Source: Atherinomorus stipes (lineage: Eukaryota; Chordata; Actinopteri; Atheriniformes; Atherinidae). From it: DNA of 64,000 nucleotides. Positions 22,389 to 36,000 of the stretch are shown here, one piece after another. The position numbers were made by a program, and so were the translations under genes. The notes under the pieces are model-generated. The model did no database searches. It had not been told where the DNA came from and was given only the letters and a program-made list of their open reading frames with translations. Location of the stretch: positions 1,240,001 to 1,304,000 of the forward strand of contig JALJCO010012849.1 in assembly GCA_023101725.1 (NCBI GenBank), written 5' to 3'. Each line of letters starts with the position of its first letter. Position 1 is the first letter of the stretch.

Positions 22389-24038
22389 GCGATTCCTTCA
22401 GACAAAAGCAGCGGTAAAAATTGATAACACTTCGATATCTCTCCGTTTCTTTTGCGTATTTACGATGTGCTCGGGGTTTACCGCAGGGCAAATTTTACCT
22501 ACGAAGATCTTAGCTCGTGCAGGTGTGTGATGAGCATTTATGACTAAGGCTAACTGAAAGCAGCTGCTAGGCATTCCTTTCTAGACATGACCAGTGCGCT
22601 GTTATTTGGTTACCACAAACTTCAAATAAAACTTGCTTTCTCATTAACGGCGCGCTAGTGTCGAGGTAATTTTATTTATGCAATTAATAAAGAAAATAAG
22701 GCGTTTACTCTTGGTTTTAACAGCCAGCAGTAACCCCAAAACAACAGTAGCTAACTCTGCAAGTTTGATACAAAACATTTGATGACAGTCGCTAGTTTGC
22801 ATTTAGCAAGGTACTGGAATAATTTTCTAGCAGAATTTGGAATATTTACGGACTAACAACGCCATGAACTCGCGCTCGCGTCTGTCAGAAATGCACAAAT
22901 CCTTATAAGTAAAATTCACAAGAAGATGCAACTTCCAAAATTTGCCACTCGTGTAAGTGCACGCAGAAAAAATGTAAACACTGCTTTGGGTGGTCCATGT
23001 AATAAATAACTGACATGTGCTAGCGCAGCAGTAGTCGGAAAATTACTGACAGCACGCCAAGTTTGATCACGAGGATGATTATTCGTTTACACTGGTACAT
23101 CGTGTGCTGAGCGCTGCTTTCAATGTCGTAGATGTTATTATTTAATTCTAGTCTGAATCTAAAAGATATATACTTGTGTTTGCATCCATAAATGTATTTT
23201 AATTTGTGTTTTTTCTTTTTTCGCTCCACAAAGTTTAAATACGTCATCAGAAATCTTAATTCATCTCACATTTCAATTAAGTATGTGTCACATTTCCGAC
23301 ATTCTTGAAGGCAGCAGGTCGCATGGGCGTGGCCAGAACGTTGCGGAGTAGTGATACGTGCGGAGGAGCATCATCGCCGTGGTGGACTGTCAGCGCAACT
23401 GTACAAGTACAGCAGCTTCCTGCCAGGCACGTCCCCGGACCTTCAGGGTACAGCGGAGAGTCTGGAAAAGCCCACGCTGGCTTGGGAGGAGTTTTTAACG
23501 GCTGCTCATGCAATCCCACCCCTTTATCTTCTAGCTTAAGCTGCTGGTAGGAAGAGGAGCGAGGTGACTGAATCCATTCGCAATCTAACAAGATACAGTG
23601 ATTGAAGGACACTGTGTGCATCCAGTTGCAAGGTTGGTTGTTTATTTAATGCTTGCAGCCGCTTTTGCTAGAAACAGCATCCATAAATGCTGCTGCCTGC
23701 TTTACGGCACAACGTGGGGCATCAGTGTGCCACCAAGAATATCGAGAATTTTTGTGCTCCTGTTTGCACTTCTCCATAGATAATCATCTGTAATTACACG
23801 TTAACAGACTGGTGATTAAATTAGCTTAATCACATTACATGTTTTGATTTACGATTCTGCATGCTCATATTCATGTGCAGCCACCTCTGTCATCGCTCCC
23901 TCGCATATGGAAGATAGAGACTTCTGCAGCCATGATGCACACGTATTAACAAGGCAGCCACACATAACCCCTTGACATTGTGGCTTTTTTCTGCACCTGA
24001 ATCCTCTTACACTCCTCTGTCATTTCTTCCTACAACAG
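22389..24038 (+). other. eef2k upstream region and probable 5' UTR exon
   Basis: CpG-containing, repeat-poor DNA at about 23290-23480 is the likely promoter and first non-coding exon of eef2k; a donor at CTGCTG|GTAGGA (about 23546) is possible but not certain. The coding exon has an acceptor TACAACAG ending at 24038. No TATA box was recognised and no gene is seen in the rest. Confidence 0.35.
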
Positions 24039-24043
24039 CAAAC

Positions 24044-27000
24044 ATGGAAGACGAACTGATGTTTAGCATGGAGGAGGAGGGCAGTGCTCAGAGACCCTCC
24101 ATCCAGCGCAACGGTGTTAAACAGCGGGCTTCCTCCCTTAGTGATGCCAATGCCAGTGATGATGATGACGATGATGAAGAAAACTTCATCTCACCTATTC
24201 TGGATGATTCTGCCAGAGAAGTCTGCCATTATCTGAAAAACCTGGTGTTACAGAGACAGCTGTCGAATTCGCTTCCTAAGACCAACTTTACATACAAGGT
24301 AAGCTCAGAAACACAAACAAAAACATGGTTTCAGATGTGCAGTACAGGAAAAAATATCAACAAATGTTGAAAATTAGTTTTGTAGGATTCATAAGTCTGA
24401 CTTGAAAAGAGCTCTTGTGAATTTTGTCGTATTCATGCTAGATCATAATCACACAGTTCTGCAATTTTCTTGCTGAGCAGTGTAGCCTTAAAAGGAGAGA
24501 TGAGCATGCCTGCACACACATGCACACAAACGCATCATTATGCGTGTTATTGTATGTGCATATCTGGAGTGGAGGCTGGCCAGCCTTCTATTAAATGCCT
24601 CTTTAGCAGGAACAGGAAGCACCAGAGGGTAGTTTTCACTTCATATGAGTACATTGTGTGTAAACACGTCACACTGCTCACAGCTCTCTCTCTTTAGCTC
24701 AGCATTGAGCTGGATAATGGCTCGATTCACTGCAGACTGCTGCTTATCAGAGAGACTGCGCACCAGCCTACTATTGTTGGGATGAATGGCCTATTGAGTT
24801 GTTGTTGATTAAAGCATCCAGACAGTTAATGTTTTTTTTCTTTTTTTTAAAAAAATAATGTTTAAAATACCTGTTTATTGATGAAAACCATCCCTTTTTC
24901 TTCACCTTTCTGAATAGCATGAAACAGAAACAGAAACAGAGGCAGAACCTCGGTCGTACAGTGTTTTGTCTGAGAGCGCACGGGTATGTTTTGGATCAGA
25001 TTACATATTGCTTCTCTTCCTCTTCACCATGACAAGCCATACCTCCATCCTCCCAACCCTGCTCTGTAATTTGCTGTCCTTTCCCTGTTTTGGAATGTTC
25101 CTAAGTTTTCACCGACTCATATCCCATCACTGTGCTGACTGATGCCTTTTTTCTTTTTCTTTCAAATCCTGTGTTGCATCCTGCCTTCTGTCACAGTATC
25201 GCCCTTTGCCAAAAGCTTCATTTCTTTTCTTTTAAAATGAACCTCACTAGTTAATTTGCAAAGCTACACTGAAAAAATAGTTTGTCGTCAGATAAAAATC
25301 CTGCAAGCTGCTATCATTTCCAACCAGGCTTTACATTCATTTGAGCCTCAACTCTCGTCATCTGGCTGTAATGTTCCCGAGAGCACCTCATCTGTGTAGG
25401 TGAACGAGGTCTGATGTAGCATTTACTCAGTTGAAAACATGACCCCTCGTATTTATCTTCATGTAAATCTGTCAGTCTAAATATAAACACTTCTGCGGGA
25501 CGGTGAGCAGTGGAAAACGAGGGAGACGTGCTGCTGTACTGTGAAGGATGGGTCAGGGCTCGGCTCACTTACTAACAGATTTAGATTACTAGTGACACTT
25601 GACTCAGTTGTTTTTAAAACTGGAGACTGGTCATGGGACACTGCTTGGGTATCACATTAATCTTAAGTTGGCTTTTTAAACAAGTTTAATCCCATAATTT
25701 CTGGGCTGCTTTGAAATCCACCTACAGTTTCCTCATATTTATCTGTACATATTAAGGTTTAATACCAACATTTCATAGAATGAGGGGAAAGAATTTAATG
25801 CAGAAGCTGTGAGAATTTAACCTTCAATTAGTAAGTTCAGCAAATGCATATAAATATAGAAAGGGTTTATATGTTTTGCAGCAAAAACGGCACAAACATG
25901 CTAGGAATTGACTTTGTTGTGCGCATTAAGCAGCTTTGCATGGAATGACTTCCCCTCTTTCTTCTTCATGTTCCAGCAAACCTTTTTGGAAACCAGGCTT
26001 TTTATCTTTTTTTTTTTTTTTTTTTTTTTGCATTAAAAGAAATGCCAACAACAAATAAGAACCTCTGTTTTTGGGACAGGCGGCATGGATAAGTGCCATA
26101 GAGAAGGCCCGAGCTATGCCCGACCCCTGGGCACAGTTTCATCTGGAGGAAATCCCAAGTGAGCCGTGCATTCGTTACAGGTATGACATCGTCAGACAAG
26201 ACGAACCTACTCAGCAGATTTCATTCATCTCTATGGCCTTTTCATTATTTGTGTGTTTTTTTAGCAAAACACGTTTGGTTAACAAAAGCTGTGCTTCCAC
26301 AAATGTTCCATTATGTACCGCACGACTGTGCAGGCACAATGGTGTGACTCTGGAAGTAGCTCACCCAGGTGGAATGCTTTTGTTTTTAAGGTTGATCATT
26401 ACTGATGAAATTATCAGGTGCTTTTCCTGCTATTAAAGGCTTAAATCTTGTGGTAGATGGAACAGCGAGGTCGTTAAGGACATTTTTATGTCCCACAAAT
26501 CGGTAAAATGCTGCATTGTTAGTATAGATATATAATTTTTTTCCTTTTTAAACAGTGTAGACAGTAACACTAACCGCTGGATGAGAACTTGACATTGAAC
26601 TTGTGGCAAATGCTGTAATCTATTAACACAAGGAAGCGTTATCAGTTTGGAAAGTAGATATGTGAGTGTTTGAGCAGTCGATGGCTTGTTTACACATTCA
26701 AAGTGGTCAGTACAGAGATGACCGCATGCGTCACCTCATTTCACCTCCCCTCTGCTGTTGACAAACATCACAGCCCCCTTCGAAGGTCGCTTGAGGAGCA
26801 CATGACATACTTATTGTTCTTCAGATTCTTTTTGTTATCTTGGGTTTGGGTGTGCCCAGATATTATGGCTAGCTTGGCAGCAGCACAGTATAAATGTACA
26901 CGCCTTTTACAAAGTCTTCAAAGAAGGGCGGCCACAGCAAACAAACGGCATATCTGGGTGTGGGCAAAGAGCAGAATGGTCATGAATTCCTGTTGCATAC

Positions 27001-30000
27001 TGTACGGGGTTTGCAGCAGGAGGAGGGTTTTCAGAGTCTGGGATTTGCCCTGCTGTGCTCTTTTCATTTGCTAATTTTACTCACTGGTAACCTCACTCCT
27101 CTTTGCCCCCTGCAGTATGACAGTCATGGTACGCTCTGTTCCCAGCCTGAAGTGGCTTTTCAACAGAGAGGACTGGAGATTAGATATTGTTTTTTTCCCC
27201 TCGCTTTGGTCACATGAATGGAAAATTATCTCTTTGCTTAGGATGACAACTGTACATATGCAGTATTCATTAACTTACCCCCCCGCCCCCCCGCCATGCC
27301 TGACAGACGCATTGACCTCGATGTACATTTATATTATATTGACTAAATTAACCCCTCTCGCTCCAACCAGCCTCAACTAATGAAAAAGGTGCAGTCAGAA
27401 TGACTTTACAAGGGCAACAGAGAACAGAGAACCTCCTTGTTTTATTCCTTCTTCATCCTCCACGCAGAGAAAACTCTGTGTTTTATGTGGCTCTGTGATT
27501 AGACTACAAAACGAGCGGAGGACGAACTCTCACTTGGCAGTTGTGAAAGGGGATGGAAAGTCTTTGTGCTCTTTTAGTGGAGGACTTGAGTAAGGAAGAG
27601 TTTTTACCTTTTATGTCCACTGTGTGAGAGCAGTGGGCTAAGAAAGGAAACCAGGTCACTGGTGTGAGCAGTGATTTATCGTGTAACAGGTGTGAAACAA
27701 AGCAACAACAAAAATAATAAACGGATGTGTTTTTTTCTGACTGGAGAGCCGGGTCACAGGGTTTGTTTTGTCACCTTTAGTGTTGGCATCATAATATTGG
27801 CTGTGAAGTGCAAAACAGAAACTTTATCTGATGCTTAAGGTGATGCTTAAGGGAGGGTTTGATCATAAACCAAGGTCTTTAGACTGAAACATGGAAAATA
27901 ATTAGTTTTAGGATTAATTTTTTTTTAAAGAATGCACAATATTGGAATTTTGGCTGATATCCGATATGCCGATATTTTAAAACTCATGTGGCCAATAACC
28001 GATATCGATACCAATATTAAAGCTGAAAAAAATAAGCAGTCATTGCAAATAGCTTTTGTTATCCGTTTTCCGACAATTTGAAAAATAAGGGTGGGAAAAA
28101 TATCAATACACTGAAATATCCTGATATTTTCATATGCTGATATCAAATCTATATTTAAAAACACCTTATCGATCTATTCTACTTACAAAATCTTGCAAGA
28201 TTGAATTTTTCTTTTACAAACTCTTGCGATATTTCATGAATTCTCGCAAGATTTCGTTAGTAAAATAGATTGATACCCCGTTTTTAAATGTCAATATGAT
28301 ATCAGCATATGAAAATATTGCGACATTTCAGTGTATCTATATTTTTTTCCCATCCCTAGTCTTTAGAAGTTTTAAAGTCTGTTAAAAAGAAGTCTTTGAA
28401 GAAGAAGAAGAAGAAGAATTTTTGGGTTTTTTTTTTAGACTTTAGAAACATCAGGCTGATCAGTTAAATATCAGTTAAATATCAGTTCAATATCGGTGGG
28501 TTGGCTGATGTCCGACACTCAGTTTTAAGGCCGATATAGGCTGATACCGATAGGGGGTCAATTATATCGTGCATCTCTAATTTTTTTTTACCACATTGAT
28601 TGAAATGTTAGCATGTTAGCACCTCATGCACGTAAGCTCTAATTAAAGGTGGAAAGTCTGGCCCTTTTTTTCAAGATTCAGCTCTTTTTGGTCTGGTTCC
28701 CTAAGAAGAACTGACCCCCTCAGCTCCCAAATGCCTCATTTAGTAGCAGCAAGAGCTTCTTATTTAGCATATTTTAGCCATTCTGAGTCATTTGTATGCT
28801 GATGAGAATTTTTTTAATGTAGTTTTTCTTACAAAATCCTAATTTCATGTATTTTTTGTTAAAGAAAAAGTCACTTTTCTTTTTAAACCAACTGAAACTT
28901 TCAGATGAACAACTGAGCACAGAACCACAACAAACAAATCAAATAGATAAAAGCCAAAGTCGTAACATTATAACACCTTTTAGAGTGTCTCATTTTCACA
29001 ATGTTCTTGACATATTTGTAAATTAAGTCCAGCTCTCATTTCTCACTGAGTTCCTGGCCTGTACCACACAAAAGACACGTCTTCCTTCTTTCCCATAATG
29101 GCATGATCATCTAGTTCCTCAGATATAATTGGCTGCATTTAGCTTTCCCCCTACAGGAGTCCGCTCTTCTCACTCCTTAGAACCGGCTCGTTAGTGAACA
29201 TATCACTACCTCTGATGCCTGAGTTCTTACCCATAGGGATTCTTTTTGTATTCTTTTTACACCAAAATCAGCACATGCATGTAACACATGCTATATGTTT
29301 GTTACATTACTTTCAGCCCTGTGTGTGTTTACTGTGTTTTTGATGTTGCATCATCATCAATGAATGAATGAATGAATGAATTTTAATTTAGAAAAATGTA
29401 TAAATATACATAAAAACAAAAGAATAAAAGAAGAAGAAGAGCCCAGGATGCTGATTTGATTTGTATAGGTTTTAAAGTTCAGTCATATCTTTTAGATAAA
29501 CATATTTAAGTCAAAATAAGGAATGATTCTTTACCATTATAGGTACAATGCCATCACGGGAGAATGGAATCAAGACCAGATCCACATCAAGATGGGTCAA
29601 CAGGTATTAAAATCTCTATAAAAAGAAATAAAAAAAATGTTTTTTTGTCCTTCAGAGTTATTTAAGGGCTGATTGATTTCTAACTCTCTGCTTTCTCACA
29701 GCCGTTTGGGAAAGGGGCCATGAGGGAGTGCTTCAGGACGTAAGTTGAAAGTTTTCTCCACATTGGCTGCTTTTCATCCAGCGGTTGTTGCCCTCATCCT
29801 CCTCAAACTTAGCCTGATGTTGTCTCAGTGTAAATAAAAGAGGAGAATATATCTCTAGTAGACATTCCTCGCATTTCTTGCTCCAGCTCAGGATGATGGC
29901 AGCAGAGATGTGCGGTATTTCCAGTGTAGCCCACTAATGGCTGTATACGGGTTTTATGTCTAACTTTTTTTTCTCATACAATTAATTCCCCAGATGTTTG

Positions 30001-33000
30001 TTGGATAAAATAGATCTGAAGTTTTTGGTGTTACAGGGTTGATGATGATGCAGAATGAAAGAAAGGAGGCGATAATGGTTTATCTGTTAATGTAAATGTG
30101 GGAAATGTTAAAACAGGAAGGAATCCATCTAAACTATCTCATTCACCAACTGTATGTCAGCTGCTGTATTGCAAAGAAAAATTCCTCTCTATAAAAAGAA
30201 AAAACTACAGAGGATGAAAATAACTCCCCCTGCTCCTACGAACCCAAACGTACAAGTCCTAAAAAAAGAAATACTGTACTGCGAGTTGTTTTCCTCGTTG
30301 CTTTGGTGCTTTAATAAATGTGAGGGTTTAGATCAAGATCTCGTCTATGAACTGGGGTCACTTTGTTCCCATAAGATTCTTCTTTTGTATTTATTAATGG
30401 CTTCAGTTGTGTATTTCAATAAAGACTCATAGCTTCAGGGGTTTATTAAGCAATTGGAGACAATTAAAGCAACATACTGTAAACAAATCTAATACTGTAG
30501 TCTAATGTAAAAGCTGCCCGCTACTGCAATAATCCAAATATTATTTCCTTTCCTTCCAGAAAGAAGCTGTCGAATTTCTCACACAGCAGCAACTGGAAGA
30601 CGGCGTCCAACTACGTGGCCAAGCGTTACATGGAGACGGTGGACAGAGATGTCTACTTTGAGGATGTTCGGCTGCAAATGGAGGCCAAACTTTGGGGGGA
30701 GGAGTACAATCGCCACAGACCTCCAAAACAGGTAAAGGAGATGCATTTACTGTCCTTGAAAGTGCTGGGACAATAAGCGATGTCATTAAGATGAGCAGCG
30801 ACCAATCAGAGTGGACGGTTCTTGAGACTTATTTTATTTATCATGTTTTAGAGGTGCAACTAACATTGTTTTTTCATCAATGGTGATAAACAAGTTGAAT
30901 AATTGATTGTTAATAGTGGTTGAAATGAACATCTAAAGTTATAGTCATATAGTTTTTAGTACAGTTTCAAAATCCACAAAGTATTTCAGTGTTTTTACTG
31001 TAAAAGAATTATATATATGTATATATTTACACAACGGTTTAAATCCTCAGGTGGACATCATGCAGATGTGTGTGGTGGAGATGATGGACAGACCAGGCAA
31101 GCCTCTGTTCCACCTGGAGCATTACATCGAGGGCAAGTACATCAAGTACAACTCCAACTCTGGTTTTGTGAGAGACGACAACATCCGGCTCACTCCACAG
31201 GTGAGCAAATGTCACCTTTTTGTACTACCCCCCGCTCAGCTGACGGCCTGATATATAATATTCTTCTCTTATTCATCAGGCCTTTAGTCACTTCTCCTTC
31301 GAGCGGTCGGGCCACCAACTGATCGTGGTGGACATCCAAGGAGTCGGCGATCTCTACACAGACCCTCAGATCCATACGGAGAAAGGGACTGACTTTGGGG
31401 ATGGAAATCTAGGTATCCTTTCATTAGACAAACAGCTGCTTTGTACTCAGAACTGAAATGATTCAAGAGGCGCCCCTCTGACAGCACCTGTGTTCCAGGT
31501 GTCCGAGGCATGGCTCTGTTCTTCCACTCCCACCTTTGCAACAAGATCTGCAAAAGCATGGGCCTGACGCCTTTCGACCTCGCCCCTGTAGAGATGTCCC
31601 AGCTGGACTGCACCAACAAACTGCTGGTAACTTTACGATCTTCACCTTCTTGGCATGTCTGCTTCATCTGAAACGTGTTCTGCTTCTTCGCTGAACTGCT
31701 TCTGATCTTTTTTCCATTTTTCTTTCAGAAAAGTGCCAAAACAGTCCTGAGGGGGTCCGAGGAGCTCTGCGGTTCCCCCCGCGTTCGTACTTTCTCTGCA
31801 AGCCGAATGCCCCCACTGTTATCCCGCATGTCTGAGACCTCCTCTGCAGACGAGAGCATGAGTGACGCGGAATCCATCCCCTGCTCCCCTCTAGTGGCAG
31901 GTGGCTCTATGGGCAAGTCACCTTCCGGTACATTCATCATGATCATTTTACCGCAAGAGTGCACATAAGAGCAGTCTGATGTAGCAAAACATTGGCTTCC
32001 ATACTGAGGAGCTGCCAGTAGTGACTGGTTTTCCATTTTTATGTCCTTTTTTGTAGGCTTGTCTTTTTCTGGAATGTATGAGCATGACAGGTTTAACAAC
32101 AACTCAGCTGAACACAAGGTAATAACCCCCTAAACAGCACAGAAACACACACTAAAAGATGAAACAAATCAGTATATACAGTGCAACAAAATCAGCTGAA
32201 ACACAACCACATACAGAACACAAGCATTTAAAGGTAGGATCACCGCGGGGATCGGGGGATTTTGCCAAAATTGGTAAAAACGGGTAAGGAAAAGGGGGAA
32301 AACAGGGTTTCGTTGATGGGGGGGCAAAGAAATAAATTGCTTAATAATTGGAAAATTTTGTTTTATTTTATTTGGAAAAACGGGAGGCCCCGGGGTGTGG
32401 GGCTGAAAAAAAAATATATAAAAAGGGAAAAGAAAATATTGTTTTATCCAAAAAAAAAAAAAAAGAGCCGAAAAAAATGCGAAGAGGGGAGATGCGATAA
32501 AAAGCATAAAAGCGGAGAGAGTACGCGGGGGAAAATGGGGAAATATAAAAAAATATCGGATACTTTGTGAGTGATAAAAAAAAAAAAAAAAGGGTGCACT
32601 TTTTAAAAACTATAAAGTTTTTTTTTAGAGAAGAGAAAAAAAAAAAAAAAAAAGAGGGGGAAAAAAAAAAACGGCGCCGCGTCCCCCTCCAGGAAAGGAA
32701 AGGATCAATTCAATCAAAAATATTACCAATAATCTACATAAAAAAAAAAAAAAAAAAAAGAGAAAGAGGGAGTAGAGAGAAAAATAAACATAATAATAAT
32801 AAAAGAAAATAAAGAGGAGGGTGGTGAAAATATATATAATAAAAGAGAAAAAAAGAGAGGAAAAAACAAAAAAAAACCATTAAAAATAAAAGAAAGGAAA
32901 AATTAATAAAAAAAAAAATAAATGGATGAGGGGGCTTAAGAAGAAAAAAAAAAAAAGGGGGGGAAAGAGAAGGGGATATGTAGGGGGGGAGCTAGAGAGG

Positions 33001-36000
33001 GGAGAAGAGAGGAGTACAAAGGAAAAGAAAAGTTACGTTATCTTCTCGGGGGAGGAAGATTTAAAAGGACGTCATTTATATAATAAAAAAGAAGAGGGGG
33101 GGGGAGAAAAAAAAAAAAGGGAAGGTTTGGCACCGGGATCATCCCGCGGCAGGGGGCATAGTGTGTAAAAATATCAAAGGTCAATTGCAGAAAAATGTGA
33201 AATAATTCAAAACTGAGTTTCTATTGATGTGTAATCGCTGCACTAGAATAGCTGTTATATGTTTATTTTCTTAGCATGAGTCATTTATCTCTACTTGCTG
33301 TTGGTCCACATACATGGAGGCTCCCATATTTGTTCCACCAATTTTTTACGGTGTCCCTGAATGGACAAAACAATGTGTGTGAAGTGAGAACCCTTTGAAC
33401 TTTAAAACTGCTGTACAAGCTTTGTTTAATGGGAGTTCAAGCACTGTTTGGGATAAGTAATGTCTTATAAGACACAAAAAAAAAGTAGTTACTCATAGTA
33501 CAGTTATAGCTACACCTGAGACCACTGATGAAAACATCTTTATGTCTGGGAGAATTTTGGCCACTAACAGCCACCGTATATATCACAACAGTGCTTGGAA
33601 TATGAAGCCATTTGAAAGAAAATATCTTTTCTTTCAAATACTATCTTTACCACTAGATGTCAGTAATTCTTACATACTGTACCTTTAAAAAGAACAGGCT
33701 GAGTTTCATCAGATTGTAAAAGCTGTAAAAAGCTAAAATCATAAGTGCATCTTTATTGTTGTGTGTGTGTTTCTGTGTCCAATTGTGTGTTAAGTGTTTG
33801 GACCAGCTCAAACAAACATTTTTTACGAGGTTTACAATTATTTGTTTGTGTCTGTAGCTTCTCCTACGTATAGACAAGGATTATGGGAGTTCAACAAATG
33901 CTGAGCCAACAGATATTGGTTTGTTTGCAGTATTCCAACGAGCAAACAGTGGTTTGTCCCTGAACAATGACGCCAAGCGTACGTCCAAAGCTGATCAGTT
34001 GAAAGGCTGAACTCACACTCCAGAGCTGAACTCAGTGCAACAATGTATGTGTTTATAAGCGCTGCTAATGGCTGCTGCAGCCTGTGAAAGCAGACCAGCC
34101 AGTAACAATACCCTGAACCAACAATGAAATCAGCTTTACACCAAAAAAGCATCTCTTTGTCTGCAGTGACCTTTGCCTCTTCCGCCGAGCAAAAAACACG
34201 AGCAAGAGTTGACTACACTAATCAACTACAACATTAAAATCTAATATTTTTTTTGGTCTCATTCTGACACCAAAATACTGGCCAGTAGGAACGTAGGGTT
34301 TGCCGTCTTTTGCTGTCTGGCTGCTGGAGTTTTGGAAATTTATGTGGTCCTGTTGGAGCTGCACATACTGTATGTGTTGTTCTGATGCTGCTTTAGATGT
34401 TTCTCATCATTTTTTTGTTATCCGATGGACCAGATTTAAGCATTGGTATTGTTGGGGTGTGTTGTTGCTTAGAGGAAGGCAACCTCAGTCTTTTTTTAAG
34501 GAGTGTTTCACGTCAAGTCCACATTGACAGCAAGACTCAAGTTTCCCAACAGATGATGATGTTCTAACAAGGGTCATGTTACCCAGGAGTAGTTGAGTGT
34601 TGTGGCTGATCTGCACAGGTCAGAGTTACGCTGCCCCCTAGTGGCAGCAAACCGCTACTTCCAGTAGCACAATTACATCAGCATCCAGGAATTCTTAGAA
34701 CTAATTTTACCAGCTGAGGTAGATATTAGGTATCATATTTAACACCTACACACACACACACACACACCCTTAAAACCTATAACTCACAAATCATTGGTTT
34801 GTTTTCTGTCTGCAGGAATCAGAAAGCGGTGGAGACAGCGGCTACCCCAGTGAAAGGAGGAGTGAAAGCGATCCAAATGACCACGTAGATGGGGTAAAGA
34901 AATCTGCTTGAGCTTAAAATTGATCAGTCTGAGAACTTTCAGGGTCAATTTGCAATATTTGCTTCACAGCAGAGAGAAGTCATCTCTGGAGACACATAAA
35001 TGTTGTTAAACTATATTTACACATGCTTGATATTTACCAAATGTCCAAATGAAATGTACCGACAGAAATGCAGATAGTTTCTATATTTTAGAAATCCACA
35101 TATGCTAAACTTTGCTCTCACTCTTCACCTGGCTCTACACATTACAATTGTCTGAGTGTATAAATATTGTTATATTATAAAGCATGTTGTATTATCACAT
35201 AGGTCCATCATCGCTACCACAGGCCTTATTCTGAATCGGATGAGGACAGTATCAGAAGGGTAAACAAATATTAAAACAGCTGTGTGTAGATGCCCTCATC
35301 CCCCCCATCATAATCATCATCTCTCTAATCAAATAACCCTACTTTAGTTATCCTCTTCATCATCTTTCTTTATTTTCTCCCTCCAACCTTCTCATCACTT
35401 TGTTAACAGTGAAGTCTCCTCACTCCTCACCTTTATCCTAATCCAGCTCTTTGTTTCTCCTCACTAGAGGAAGATGGTTGCTCCTCCAAGAGTCTCTGCG
35501 AGCTTAAATTCAAACAGTCCCGACAACGATAGGGTGATTATTTGCATGCAAGCTTGTAAGCCAGCTGTGCAGCTCCGGGCAGTCTTTCTGCTTCAAAGCT
35601 CTTATCTTTGCTGACGATGCATCAGACGTAAAGTTAATCGATTATCCGCCACTGCTTCCTTTCCTTTCTCTTTTCTGATGTAAGAAATGTAGTCCAAGAA
35701 TGAAAGAGAAAAATAAAGATAAATGAAAAATGATCTTTGGAACTGAAACACCATCTACCTCCAATTCACAAACTCTTCCATCTTTACTAATGATTTTGGC
35801 CATGATGGCTTTGTTTGTGTTTTCCTTTTTCTCACGCTGTGTGTCAGTTTGCAGTTATTGTGCAAACAGGGGTGTACTCCTCCAGCTCTGAGGTCAAAGC
35901 TTATGTCAGCAGTAAAAATGACAGCTGACTTGTGTGGATGGGTACGCCCCTGAGAGCGGAGTGTAACTTGTTCTCTGTTTCATCTGGCGAGAAACAGATG

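Larger units (their letters stand above)
26181..29542 (+). other. eef2k intron with nested transposons
   Basis: A 3.4 kb intron. Its main content is the nested element at 27928-28578; it also has an (ATGA)n run near 29362-29383 and A/T-rich DNA. No other gene is seen. Confidence 0.7.
32119..34815 (+). other. eef2k intron with an anomalous purine-rich block
   Basis: A 2.7 kb intron. The block at 32229-33165 is described separately. The rest is ordinary AT-rich sequence, with a repeat-like end (ACATACTGTACCTTTAAA) near 33672-33690, a CTCF-like motif at 34631 and a (CA)n run at about 34746-34768. Confidence 0.6.

Noticed and set aside
30154..30432. 92-codon frame in an eef2k intron
   Set aside because: It has no matching splice sites in phase with eef2k and no domain; treated as intronic.
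32262..33168. Several lysine/glycine-rich open frames
   Set aside because: They are created by the A/G-biased block, which lies inside an eef2k intron.
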